Part shown: positions 16,393-25,180 of the stretch, one piece after another
Position numbering within the stretch: the stretch's first letter is position 1
Layout of the letters: every line of letters begins with the position of its first letter
Source: Methanobrevibacter_A sp964431035
GTDB lineage: Archaea > Methanobacteriota > Methanobacteria > Methanobacteriales > Methanobacteriaceae
Direction: 5' to 3'
DNA length: 33,565 nucleotides
Assembly: GCA_964431035.1 (NCBI GenBank)
Contig: CAYSIF010000013.1
Span: 1-33,565 of the forward strand
Notes under the pieces: model-generated
What the model was told of the DNA's origin: nothing
Database searches by the model: none
Seen by the model: only the letters and a program-made list of their open reading frames with translations
Translations under genes and position numbers: made by a program

Positions 16393-17751
16393 TCATAAAA
16401 ATTTTTCAACCAATGAAATACCCCATTTAGCCATTTCAGAGGATTTATCCTGAGAATCAGATTCAGCAAAACATCTAAATATAGGTTCAGTACCAGAAGG
16501 TCTAATAATAACCCAACCATCATCACGAAGTATTTTAACACCATCAGTAGTATCTAACTCATAATCAGTAGTTTCATTAATCTCACGAGAAATATTATCC
16601 ATAACTTCAACCTTCTTATCATCAGGACAACTAATTTTCATCTTCTCAGAATAATAAACTGGTAATTCACTAACAAGTTCAGATAAAGACTTATTCTCTT
16701 TAGCCAAAATTTCCAATATCTTAGCAACAGTCAAAGCAGCATCCCGACCATAAATAAAATCAGGGAAAATTAAACCACCATTCTCTTCACCACCAAACAA
16801 ACCATCTTCTTCTTTTAATTTACGAGCAACAAGCAAATCACCAACTGCTGTAGCGATAACTTCCCCACCACATTCTTCAGCAACATCATAAATAGAAGTT
16901 GAAGTAGCTACTGTAGTAACAATAGTCCCTCCACCATTTTCTTTTAACATTTGTTTTTCAACAAGTGCGAAAGTCTTATCCCCAAGAACAAAATTACCAT
17001 TATCATCAATACAAATAGTCCTATCTGCATCACCATCATGAGCAAAACCAATATCTGCATCTAAAACTTTAACTGCATCAATTAAATCTGTCAGGTTCGG
17101 TTCAATAGGTTCAGGATTACGTCCCGGGAAAAATCCATCTCCTTGACTATTTAAAGTTACAACATCACAACCTAAACGTCTTAAAATATAAGGAGCAGTA
17201 TAAGAACCTGCACCAGAACCACAGTCAACAACAACTTTAAAATTAGCATTTCTAATTAAATCAGCATCAACTCTTTTTAATGTTTCAGAAATATATTCCT
17301 CAATTATTGAATCATTAATTGAATATTCTCCTATTTCATCCCATTTTGCACGTTTTGGTTCTTCATCAAAAAATAGTTTTTCAACTTCCAATTCCATATC
17401 ATCAGGAGTTCCTATACCAAACTCATCAACAAATTTAAGACCATTATATTTAGGAGGATTATGTGAAGCAGTAACTATAATACCTCCATCATAATAATTT
17501 CTAACAGCATATTGAATTGCAGGAGTAGGCAATATTCCCAAATCAACAACATTACATCCAGAGGATAATAAACCTGCACATATAGCATGTTTTAGCATAG
17601 GTGTTGTTGTACGTGTGTCCCCACCAATAGCCACAGTTCCTTGAACTAATGTACCATAACATGCTGCTAATCTTGATGCAAATTCTGGATCCATAACCTC
17701 ATTTGCAACTCTTCTAACACCAAATGTTCCAAATAATCTTTTCTTTGTCAT
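16393..17751 (-). CDS. glmM: Phosphoglucosamine mutase (archaeal GlmM type)
   Basis: Converts glucosamine-6-phosphate to glucosamine-1-phosphate for UDP-GlcNAc synthesis. The 452 residues show the phosphohexomutase sites: TASHNP with S96, DGDADR (239-244), sugar loop GGEENGG (320-326) and RPSGTEP near the end. The N-terminal GTFGVRR and the GGEENGG loop match what I recall of the archaeal GlmM group (Methanocaldococcus/Pyrococcus) rather than the phosphomannomutase group; one residue, R14 where glycine is usual (GTFGVRG), is odd. GAGGGA lies about 11 bases before the ATG. It heads toward the plus-strand gene run but belongs logically with the GlmU-like enzyme at 12041. Third positions are T/G-rich, unlike the neighbouring ligase gene. 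Confidence 0.85.
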   Translation of the reverse strand: MTKKRLFGTFGVRRVANEVMDPEFASRLAACYGTLVQGTVAIGGDTRTTTPMLKHAICAGLLSSGCNVVDLGILPTPAIQYAVRNYYDGGIIVTASHNPPKYNGLKFVDEFGIGTPDDMELEVEKLFFDEEPKRAKWDEIGEYSINDSIIEEYISETLKRVDADLIRNANFKVVVDCGSGAGSYTAPYILRRLGCDVVTLNSQGDGFFPGRNPEPIEPNLTDLIDAVKVLDADIGFAHDGDADRTICIDDNGNFVLGDKTFALVEKQMLKENGGGTIVTTVATSTSIYDVAEECGGEVIATAVGDLLVARKLKEEDGLFGGEENGGLIFPDFIYGRDAALTVAKILEILAKENKSLSELVSELPVYYSEKMKISCPDDKKVEVMDNISREINETTDYELDTTDGVKILRDDGWVIIRPSGTEPIFRCFAESDSQDKSSEMAKWGISLVEKFL

Positions 17752-17795
17752 AATAAATTTTCCCTCAATTTTAGTTTTAATAAAAAAATTTTATT

Positions 17796-19445
17796 TTACT
17801 CTTTATACATTGATTCTAATCTTTCAATTGTGTCAATATCCATTATACCTTTATCTTCACGTATACGTTTAACTACTGGGAATCTTAATGAATATCCTGC
17901 CTCATATTCTGGGCTTTTAACTATTTCACTATATTTAATTTCAAGTATAATTTTAGGTTTTACTATTATTTTAGTACCTTTTTCTTCAATTTTATATTTT
18001 TCCATCATTTCAGTTAGTTTAGCTAAAGTTTCATCATCCAAACCAGTTGCAACATGTGCAAGAGTTTTTAACTCATCATTTTCATCTTTAATTGCAACTA
18101 GATATGATCCTATGAAATCTCCACGTTTACCTATACCATGAGTTCCACCAACTACAACAACATCTAAAGTTTCTGGTTCTGCTTTGAATTTTAGCATTTT
18201 TTTACCACGAATTCCTGGAATATAAGGTTCTTTAATATCTTTAATCATTATTCCTTCATGGCCTTCATTTAAAGAAGTTTCGAAAAGCTCAATTGCTTCA
18301 TTGATATTTTCACTTGTTGCATAAATTTTATTACTAAGATTAACTTTTTCATCTATTTTTACAATATTTTCAAGGATTTCTCTTCTTTTTTTAATAGGTT
18401 CATCGATTAAGGATTCTTTATAATATAATAAGTCATATAGGTAAACTTTTAATGGAACTGAATCCATTGCTTCTTCAATATTATATTTTCTTCTAACACG
18501 TCTTAATATGTTTTGGAAGGATAATGGTTGTCCGTCACGTGTTGCTATTATTTCTCCTTCTGCTATGAAATCTTCATTAGGGAAAGCTTCATAAATTTCA
18601 TCAACAACTTCTGGAACTGCTTTTGTGATGTTTTCTAAACGACGTGTGAATATTTTAATTTCATCTCCTTTTCTATGGACTTGCATACGTATTCCATCAT
18701 ATTTGGTTTCGCATATTGCTTCACCCATTTCGATTATGCTTTCTTCAATTCCTGGAGATAATTGTGCAAGCATGGGTTTAACTGGTTTGCCTGGAGTTAG
18801 TGATAATTTTTCTAATCCTTCTTTACCTTCTGTTTTTGCAACTTCTGCAACTAATCCTAAGTCATTTGTGAGCATGTGTGCTCTTTCTGTAACTTCTTTA
18901 TCTACTTGGAATGCTTGAGATATTGCATCTCTGATTATTCCTTCTCCTACACCTATTCGAAGTTCTTCTGTAATTGTTCTAGTTATGTATTTGGCTTCTG
19001 TTCCTGATGCAGATGATAGTAATTCTAGTATTATTGATATTTTTTTACTTGTTGAGTTGTTTCCTGTGATAGTTGCTAATTTTCTTAAGTTATTAAATAC
19101 GAATTTAATTGATAATGGTTGTGAGAAGAATGTTTGTTGTGTTTTTTTGGAGTATAATTTTTCAGATGCTGCTCCAATATCTCCTTGATCTCTTACTTGG
19201 TTTTCTACTTCATCAACGCTAACTCCAACAACTTTGCTTATAGCTCTCATTACTAATTTGTCACCAATTCCCATTTCTTCTTCACTATATGAGGGGAATA
19301 CTTTTCCTAGTGCTAATAATGTTATCATTGATAAAGTATCAACATCCATATTTTTCATGTATTCAGCCAGTATACTTGTTTTTTCTAGTCTTTTTGTAGT
19401 ACTGCTTAAATTTTCATAAACATCTACAAGTTCTTGGTATTTCAT
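17796..19445 (-). CDS. lig: ATP-dependent DNA ligase, archaeal replicative type
   Basis: Seals nicks in DNA during replication and repair. The 549 residues match archaeal ATP ligases. Order: helical N-terminal DNA-binding domain (1-220), adenylation domain with the AMP-linked lysine in ETKYDGIRMQ (K248), IFTRRLENI (motif around 275-283), FIAEGEIIA (motif III), EGIMIKD (motif IV) and MLKFKAE (motif V), then the OB-fold domain ending with FPVVKRIREDKG. GAGGATG lies about 8 bases before the ATG. It lies between thiC and glmM on the same strand, 44 bases from glmM, so cotranscription with glmM is plausible. Confidence 0.95.
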   Translation of the reverse strand: MKYQELVDVYENLSSTTKRLEKTSILAEYMKNMDVDTLSMITLLALGKVFPSYSEEEMGIGDKLVMRAISKVVGVSVDEVENQVRDQGDIGAASEKLYSKKTQQTFFSQPLSIKFVFNNLRKLATITGNNSTSKKISIILELLSSASGTEAKYITRTITEELRIGVGEGIIRDAISQAFQVDKEVTERAHMLTNDLGLVAEVAKTEGKEGLEKLSLTPGKPVKPMLAQLSPGIEESIIEMGEAICETKYDGIRMQVHRKGDEIKIFTRRLENITKAVPEVVDEIYEAFPNEDFIAEGEIIATRDGQPLSFQNILRRVRRKYNIEEAMDSVPLKVYLYDLLYYKESLIDEPIKKRREILENIVKIDEKVNLSNKIYATSENINEAIELFETSLNEGHEGIMIKDIKEPYIPGIRGKKMLKFKAEPETLDVVVVGGTHGIGKRGDFIGSYLVAIKDENDELKTLAHVATGLDDETLAKLTEMMEKYKIEEKGTKIIVKPKIILEIKYSEIVKSPEYEAGYSLRFPVVKRIREDKGIMDIDTIERLESMYKE

Positions 19446-19494
19446 TTTAGCATCCTCTTAAAATAGAAAAAATTAGTATGTGAAGTGTTTTAGT

Positions 19495-20769
19495 TTAAAA
19501 ATCGCCTTTTGCTATTTTTACTGAGCAGTATTCTCCACACATTGTGCACATTTCATTGTCGTCTAATTCGCATTTATTTCTGTATTTTCTTGGTTTTGAT
19601 GTGTCAAATGCTAAGTCAAATTGTTTTTCCCAGTCGAATGTTTTTCTTGCATTTGCCATTTCCATTTCCTTATCCCATGCAGTATTTAGTCCATTAGCAA
19701 CATCTGCTGCTTCTGCAGCAATTTTTGATGCTATGATTCCTTCTTTTACATCTTCTAAATCTGGCAGTCCTAGATGTTCTGCAGGGGTTACATAACATAA
19801 AAAGTCAGCACCTGATGATGCTGCTATTGCTCCTCCGATTGCTGAGGTTATATGATCGTATCCTGGTGCTAAATCTGTTACTATTGGGCCTAAAACATAA
19901 AATGGTGCACCGTGACATAATTTTTTCTCCATTTGCATGTTTGATTTGATTTGGTTTAATGGCATGTGTCCTGGTCCTTCGACCATTGATTGTACTGATG
20001 CATCTTGTGCTCTTTTTACTAATGTTCCTAGATTTACTAGTTCTTGTATTTGTGGTATGTCACTTGCATCAGATAGGCATCCTGGACGTAATCCATCACC
20101 TAAACTTAATGTAACATCATATTCTTTTGCTATTTCTAATAGATAATCATATTCTTTGTATAAAGGGTTTTCTTCTCCGTTGTGGAGTATCCATGATGCT
20201 AAGAATGTTCCTCCTCTACTTACAATCCCCATTGTACGGTTACTGTTTTTTAATTTTTCAACCAAGTCTTGAGTTATTCCACAATGCAATGTCATGAAGT
20301 CAACTCCTTCTTTTGCTTGGTTTTCTATAGATTTGAATATGTCTTCTGAATCCATATCTATAATTTCTTTACCTTTATTAAGAGTTATTACTCCTGCTTC
20401 ATATATTGGTACTGTCCCTATTGGTAGATTTATTGCTTCCATTATATTTTTTCTGAATTCATTTAGGTCTGGACCAGTGCTTAAGTCCATTATAGTATCT
20501 GCTCCATATTCTTTGGATAATTTAGCTTTATTTACTTCCAGAGTTATATCTTCTATTTTACTACTGGATCCTATATTTGCATTTACTTTTGTTTTTAGTC
20601 CTTGACCTACACCACAGGGTTCTGTTTCTCTTATATTATTTTTTAATATAACTATTTTACCTTCAGCTATTCTGTTTAATAATGTGTTAATATTAATTTT
20701 TTCAATTTTACTTATTTTTTCCATTTCAGGAGTTATATTGCCTTTTTTAGCATCTTCTAATTGAGTCAC
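19495..20769 (-). CDS. thiC: Phosphomethylpyrimidine synthase ThiC
   Basis: Radical SAM enzyme that rearranges aminoimidazole ribotide into the HMP-phosphate moiety of thiamine. The 424 residues form the short ThiC without the bacterial N-terminal extension. Motifs: TVPIYEAG (about 118-125), DFMTLHCGIT (about 147-156), GIVSRGGTFLASW, SLGDGLRPGC (about 216-225), VEGPGHMP and the C-terminal cluster motif C408-T-M-C411-G-E-Y-C415. The cluster spacing is CX2CX3C, one residue shorter than the usual CX2CX4C of bacteria. The start is a GTG (20767-20769) with GAGGGAT about 7 bases upstream. A TATA-like AAAATATATAAATT is at about 20847-20860, giving a leader of about 55 bases; no TPP riboswitch signature is visible in it. 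Confidence 0.93.
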   Translation of the reverse strand: MTQLEDAKKGNITPEMEKISKIEKININTLLNRIAEGKIVILKNNIRETEPCGVGQGLKTKVNANIGSSSKIEDITLEVNKAKLSKEYGADTIMDLSTGPDLNEFRKNIMEAINLPIGTVPIYEAGVITLNKGKEIIDMDSEDIFKSIENQAKEGVDFMTLHCGITQDLVEKLKNSNRTMGIVSRGGTFLASWILHNGEENPLYKEYDYLLEIAKEYDVTLSLGDGLRPGCLSDASDIPQIQELVNLGTLVKRAQDASVQSMVEGPGHMPLNQIKSNMQMEKKLCHGAPFYVLGPIVTDLAPGYDHITSAIGGAIAASSGADFLCYVTPAEHLGLPDLEDVKEGIIASKIAAEAADVANGLNTAWDKEMEMANARKTFDWEKQFDLAFDTSKPRKYRNKCELDDNEMCTMCGEYCSVKIAKGDF

Positions 20770-20992
20770 GTGAAATCCCTCAATATTTTTTAAAATTATT
20801 AATATTTTTTTATTTTTATTCTAAAATTTTTTTTATAATATATTAATTTATATATTTTAAAATATTTTAAATTATTTTAATTTTTAAGAAAAATAGTTAT
20901 TTTGAAAATAAGTGTGTTTGGTGAAGTGTGAGATTAGAATAATTTAGTTTTTTTGGGAAAATATTTTTTTAATTATTAAGTATTATTTTTTA

Positions 20993-21010
20993 AAAAAGAG
21001 AAAAGTTAAG
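20993..21010 (-). terminator. Pyrimidine-tract terminator downstream of cdc48
   Basis: On the minus strand the sequence AACTTTTCTCTTTTTTA follows the cdc48 stop by about 20 bases. Such T-rich tracts are typical archaeal termination signals. The rest of the 258-base gap to thiC holds only the thiC promoter region. Confidence 0.45.
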
Positions 21011-21027
21011 GATTTATATAATGGATA

Positions 21028-23253
21028 TTAGTTGTATTGAACCATATCGTCATTATATTTATCCTTTTCTGGTTTTATTTTGCGCATTGCTTCTTCGAAG
21101 TATTCCATTGAAACTTCTTCGTTGTCTAGGTTGTCTCTTAGTGAGAGCATTGCTGCTTCACGGCATACTGCTTCGATGTCTGCGCCAACGTATCCATCAC
21201 AGTTTTTAGCTAGTTTTTTGATGTTTACATCATCTGCTAGTGGTATGTCTTTTGTGTGGACTTTGAATATTGCTAGTCTTCCTTCTTCGTCTGGTGTGCT
21301 TACTTCAATGTGTCTGTCGAATCTTCCAGGTCTCATTAGTCCTGGGTCTATCATGTCTGGTCTGTTTGTTGCTGCTATTACTGATACATCGTGTAGTTCT
21401 TCCATTCCATCCATTTCTGTTAGTAGTTGGTTTACTACTCTTTGGGTTACTCCGCTGTCGCCGAAAGCGTCGCCTCTTCTTGTTGCTATTGAGTCTATTT
21501 CATCGAAGAATATTACACTTGGTGATGCTTGTTTTGCTTTTTTGAATACTTCTCGTATTCCTTTTTCGGAGTCTCCTACCCATTTGGATAGTAGTTCTGG
21601 TCCTTTTACTGTTATGAAGTTTGCTTCGCTTTCGTTTGCTACTGCTTTTGCAAGGAGTGTTTTTCCAGTTCCTGGTGTTCCGAATAGTAGTGTTCCTTTT
21701 GGAGGTCTTATTCCGAATTTTTCGAATTTTTCTGGGTATTTTAGTGGCCATTCAACTGCTTCTTTTAGTTCTTGTTTGGCTTCTTCTAGTCCTCCTATGT
21801 CGTCCCAGCTTACGTCTGGTATTTGTACGATTACTTCTCTTAGTGCGGACGGTTGTATTTCTTTTAGTGCTTCTTTGAAGTCGTCTCTTGTTACTATTAT
21901 TTTTTTGAGGGTTTCTTCTGATATTGGTTCTCCGTCTTTGATTTCTGGGATGATTTTTCTTACTACTCTCATTGCTGCTTCTTTTGCTAGTGATCCGAGG
22001 TCTGCTCCTACGAATCCGTGTGTTGATTCTGCGAATTCTGTTAGGTCTACGTCTTCGGAGAGTGGCATTGATCTTGTGTGTATTTCGAGTATTTCTTTTC
22101 TTTCGTCTGCATCTGGGATTCCGATTTCTATTTCTCTGTCGAGTCTTCCTGGTCTTCTTAGTGCTGGGTCTAGGGAGTCTGGTCTGTTTGTTGCTCCGAT
22201 TACTACTACTTGTCCTCTGGATTTTAATCCATCCATGAGTGTTAGGAGTTGTGCTACTGTTCTTCTTTCTACTTCTCCTGCTGTTTCTTCTCTTTTTGGT
22301 GCGATTGCATCGAGTTCATCTATGAATATTATTGATGGTGCGTTTTCTTCTGCTTCTTCGAAGAATTCTCTTAGGTTTTCTTCTGATCCTCCTACGTATT
22401 TGCTCATGATTTCTGGACCGTTGATGGATATGAAGTGTGCATCGCTTTCGTTTGCTACTGCTTTTGCAAGGAGTGTTTTTCCGGTACCTGGTGGTCCGTA
22501 CATTAGTACTCCTTTTGGAGGTGTGATTCCTAGTCTGTCAAATATTTCTGGTCTTTTGAGTGGTATTTCGACCATTTCTCTTACTTTTTTGACTTCTTCT
22601 TTTAGTCCTCCGATGTCTTCGTAGCTTACGTCTACGAGGTTTGATGCTCCGTTTATTTTTGAGATATCTACTGGTTTTTCTTGTACTTCTATTTTTGTGT
22701 TTGGTCCTATGAAGACTACTCCTGTTGGGTTTGTGTTTACTACTGCTAGTTTTAGTTGTCCCATTGCTGGTGCGTTTATCATTCCGTTGAAGAAGTCATC
22801 TCCGAATACGTTGCCGAATACTCCTCCTCCCATTATGTTTTGTCTTTGTTGACGGAACCCTGTTACTATTATATCTCCTTGTACCATTACTTTGTTGCTG
22901 AATGCGGCGTTTAGGTTTCCTGATATTCTCATGGATTGGTCTATTGGTGCTAGTTTTACTTTTTTAGCTTCTACTGCTTCTGCTTTTCTTACTGTTACTT
23001 CTTGTCCTATGGAGGTTCTTAGGTTTTTACGTGCTATTCCGTCGACTCTTATTGTGTTGGTGTTTATTTCGTTTTGTGATGTGAATACTAGTGCTGCAGT
23101 TGATTTTTCTCCTATGATTTCTATTATTTCTCCGTCGGTGACTCCTAGTTTTACCATTGTTTCTGGGTCTATTCTTGCTATTCCGTTACCGATGTCTCCT
23201 TGGGATATTGCTTCTGCAACTTTTAGTTTTAGTTCCTTTTTATTGTTTTCCAT
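21028..23253 (-). CDS. cdc48: Cdc48/VCP-type double AAA+ ATPase
   Basis: Unfoldase of the Cdc48/VAT family that feeds proteins to the 20S proteasome. From the ATG at 23253 it has 741 residues: double-psi-barrel N-domain (1-195), D1 with Walker A GPPGTGKT (253-260), Walker B IIFIDELDAIAP and GATNRPD, the linker PSALREVIVQ (469-477), and D2 with Walker A GTPGTGKT (525-532). Within the N-domain, residues about 135-166 form a Gly/Phe/Asn/Met-rich loop (MGGGVFGNVFGDDFF) that looks inserted. The C-terminus is VQYN, with penultimate Tyr as in HbYX proteasome-docking tails but Gln instead of a hydrophobic residue. GGAGTGAT (23258-23265) fixes the start; a GTG at 23262 would lie inside that site. Confidence 0.95.
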   Translation of the reverse strand: MENNKKELKLKVAEAISQGDIGNGIARIDPETMVKLGVTDGEIIEIIGEKSTAALVFTSQNEINTNTIRVDGIARKNLRTSIGQEVTVRKAEAVEAKKVKLAPIDQSMRISGNLNAAFSNKVMVQGDIIVTGFRQQRQNIMGGGVFGNVFGDDFFNGMINAPAMGQLKLAVVNTNPTGVVFIGPNTKIEVQEKPVDISKINGASNLVDVSYEDIGGLKEEVKKVREMVEIPLKRPEIFDRLGITPPKGVLMYGPPGTGKTLLAKAVANESDAHFISINGPEIMSKYVGGSEENLREFFEEAEENAPSIIFIDELDAIAPKREETAGEVERRTVAQLLTLMDGLKSRGQVVVIGATNRPDSLDPALRRPGRLDREIEIGIPDADERKEILEIHTRSMPLSEDVDLTEFAESTHGFVGADLGSLAKEAAMRVVRKIIPEIKDGEPISEETLKKIIVTRDDFKEALKEIQPSALREVIVQIPDVSWDDIGGLEEAKQELKEAVEWPLKYPEKFEKFGIRPPKGTLLFGTPGTGKTLLAKAVANESEANFITVKGPELLSKWVGDSEKGIREVFKKAKQASPSVIFFDEIDSIATRRGDAFGDSGVTQRVVNQLLTEMDGMEELHDVSVIAATNRPDMIDPGLMRPGRFDRHIEVSTPDEEGRLAIFKVHTKDIPLADDVNIKKLAKNCDGYVGADIEAVCREAAMLSLRDNLDNEEVSMEYFEEAMRKIKPEKDKYNDDMVQYN

Positions 23254-23510
23254 AAATATCACTCCTTTTTTTTGTCTTTTGTTTGTGTTTTTTGTGTTTG
23301 TTTATTTTTTTATGTTTTTAAGTTTTTTAATCACCTTTATTTTTTTTATTTATGGATTAATTATTGTTATAATTATGATTTTGAATTTTTTTTGGTTACA
23401 AATTTGGTTAAAAGATGTTTTTTTATTTATTTTTTTATTTTTTAAGTATTTTTATCTTTTAGTTAGTTTTTGTAACTATAATATTCTGTATAAGTTATAA
23501 TATATAAATG
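23254..23510 (-). promoter_or_regulatory. Long A-rich leader and TATA box of cdc48
   Basis: The best minus-strand TATA box is CATTTATATA (23501-23510), which would start transcription near 23480 and leave a leader of roughly 225 bases. The leader is strongly A-rich on the sense strand (the complementary plus strand is 41 T in 60 bases at 23281-23340). It contains a second Shine-Dalgarno-like AGGTGAT (23330-23336) overlapping a GTG that could open a 10-codon ORF. A closer promoter cannot be excluded. Confidence 0.4.
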
Positions 23511-23519
23511 TTTCGGTCA

Positions 23520-23718
23520 AAAGTGAAAAAAAACGAAAAAATAAACGAATAAAAACCAATTAAAAAGTAAAATAAACCCCACAAGAAATTAAAAAATAAA
23601 ATAAAAATAATTAAATAATAAAAATAAGAAAAAAGAATAAAAATAAGATTTAAAATAAAAAATAAAAAGTAAAATAAAATTATATACAAAAAGTTATTAA
23701 AAGAATGAAAAATACAAA
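23520..23718 (-). terminator. About 200 bases of T-rich sense strand after tyrA
   Basis: Downstream of the tyrA stop the minus strand is a near-continuous series of T-runs broken by single A, C or G (plus strand 45 A in 60 bases at 23581-23640). It has no credible ORF. It can act as an extended archaeal U-rich terminator separating tyrA from cdc48. Confidence 0.45.
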
Positions 23719-25023
23719 CTATCTAATTAACCCACCAAAGCCCTTCAAAATACCAACAATATCATCAAAAACACTTTCAGATAATGCACTAACATCAAAA
23801 GTAAAACTAATAAAACCCTCCTTAATCTGAGGACCCTCATAAACATCCACAACATCAACAGTCACAACATCACTAACACCACTTAAAACATTTCGAATAA
23901 CAGAACTATCAGAATTATTTGGGAAAATGCAACTAATAGAACGTTTAAAAATATGTTGATTCTCAACTCTCCAATTAAATAAAGCCTTATCTGATAAAAC
24001 CTCAATATTAGCTATTTTTAACTTATGTGAACGTTTTTTAGTTTTTAAAATTAGAAATTCAGAACCTAAATCTTCCAATATACCCACATGAATCTTACCA
24101 GAATAAATATGTCTCAAACCAATTAACTTACCTAAAGACTTCTTAAGTAAATGACTCTCATGATTCAAAGAATTAACCGCCTTATCACTCCTACCTAAAG
24201 CAGACTGAATATCCCCCATATTCTTAGTCGCCATAACAGCAATATCAACAAAACGATCCTCATCACCATCAAAAATAACATCCCTCAACTCATCAACAGC
24301 CTCAGAAAAAGTATTTCTTACAAGATCCCCTTGATTATTCTCATGTTGTATTGAATATGTTAAATAAGGATTCTGCGAAACAATACGTGCAATAGTATCA
24401 AGCATTAAATTATAAATAGGACTCTCAAAATCTTGAGTATCTTTAATATTAACTTTTAATTTAGCAATAGTATATGCAGTAGAAATATATGAAAAATGTG
24501 TTAAAACCTGAACAACAGCCATCATACGATCATGTTCCTCAGGAACAGTCTCAATAATGCGCATTTTTTTACTATTCAAATATTCCTTAACTTTACCATA
24601 CCAGTGCCCTTTAATACTTGGAGTTAAAACAATAACCTGTCCATTTAAATCTGTTGTTCTAGGACCAAAAACAGGGTGTGTTGGAATAAATTCAGCATAA
24701 TCTGGAACAAATTCTTCCATAACCTTTGAAGGATTCTCTTTAACACTAGTAACATCAACCAATAATGATCCTTTAGAAAGATGTGGGGCTAATTCTTTTA
24801 TAACATCTAAAGTACTGGCTATAGGAACAGAAATAACCACAACATCACTATTTTTAACTGTTTTAATATTATCTGAGGAGTAGTTAACACCCAAGTCATT
24901 ACTAACTAACTCACCAACAACAGTATCTCTTCCAGTTATAGTAACATCAAAACCATCTTCTTTAAAAAACCAAGCTAATGTTTTACCTAATCCTCTTGTT
25001 CCACCAATTATACTAATTTTCAA
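23719..25023 (-). CDS. tyrA: Prephenate dehydrogenase TyrA with C-terminal FDX-ACB-like domain
   Basis: Oxidative decarboxylation of prephenate to 4-hydroxyphenylpyruvate in tyrosine biosynthesis. The first ~290 of 434 residues are a TyrA dehydrogenase: Rossmann motif IIGGTRGLGKTLAWF (5-19), DVTSVKENP (90-98), the catalytic THPVFGP with H116, and LTHFSY (H176). Residues about 296-345 look like a small beta-barrel (GKIHVGILEDLGSEFLIL). Residues about 360-434 read like the ferredoxin-fold anticodon-binding domain of PheRS beta: an ISCIFPN start, VVDVYEGPQIKEG (391-403), SFTFDVS and the FGGLIR end. The start is a TTG at 25023 with GGAGAT 5 bases upstream. The extra domains are probably regulatory; they are not an ACT domain or chorismate mutase. 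Confidence 0.88.
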   Translation of the reverse strand: MKISIIGGTRGLGKTLAWFFKEDGFDVTITGRDTVVGELVSNDLGVNYSSDNIKTVKNSDVVVISVPIASTLDVIKELAPHLSKGSLLVDVTSVKENPSKVMEEFVPDYAEFIPTHPVFGPRTTDLNGQVIVLTPSIKGHWYGKVKEYLNSKKMRIIETVPEEHDRMMAVVQVLTHFSYISTAYTIAKLKVNIKDTQDFESPIYNLMLDTIARIVSQNPYLTYSIQHENNQGDLVRNTFSEAVDELRDVIFDGDEDRFVDIAVMATKNMGDIQSALGRSDKAVNSLNHESHLLKKSLGKLIGLRHIYSGKIHVGILEDLGSEFLILKTKKRSHKLKIANIEVLSDKALFNWRVENQHIFKRSISCIFPNNSDSSVIRNVLSGVSDVVTVDVVDVYEGPQIKEGFISFTFDVSALSESVFDDIVGILKGFGGLIR

Positions 25024-25180
25024 AATATATCTCCAAATAATTAAATAATATAAATTAAATACTAAAAAATTAAAATTTAATGTATTACTAATAAATTAAT
25101 ATATTATACTATTAATTTTATAAAAGTTTTTTAAAAAAATATTTTATTTATATAAAAAAAGAGTATCAAAAAAGGGAAAA
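25024..25180. promoter_or_regulatory. Divergent promoter region tyrA/pelA with 9-bp inverted repeat
   Basis: This 157-base gap is nearly pure A/T. Rightward, TTTATATAAAA (25146-25156) is a clear TATA box centred 29 bases before the pelota ATG. An inverted repeat AAATTAATA (25093-25101) / TATTAATTT (25110-25118) lies between the divergent promoters; its A/T-only composition makes chance likely. Confidence 0.4.

Noticed and set aside
20770..21027. TPP riboswitch upstream of thiC
   Set aside because: The leader is almost pure A/T and shows none of the conserved THI-element blocks such as CTGAGA.
21080..22624. A 514-codon open frame antisense to cdc48
   Set aside because: It is the shadow of the cdc48 gene, whose purine-rich codons rarely give stops on the other strand; it has no ribosome site, and its Ser-rich translation has no recognisable domain.
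23495..23689. Minus-strand 64-codon ORF in the tyrA-cdc48 gap, apparently a membrane protein
   Set aside because: The translation is Phe/Leu/Ile/Tyr runs produced by T-tracts; there is no ribosome site or charged topology signal, and it lies in the likely terminator.
25093..25118. 9-base inverted repeat in the tyrA/pelA gap as a firm operator
   Set aside because: Both arms consist only of A and T within a region that is almost all A/T, so a chance palindrome is likely; kept only as part of the promoter entry.
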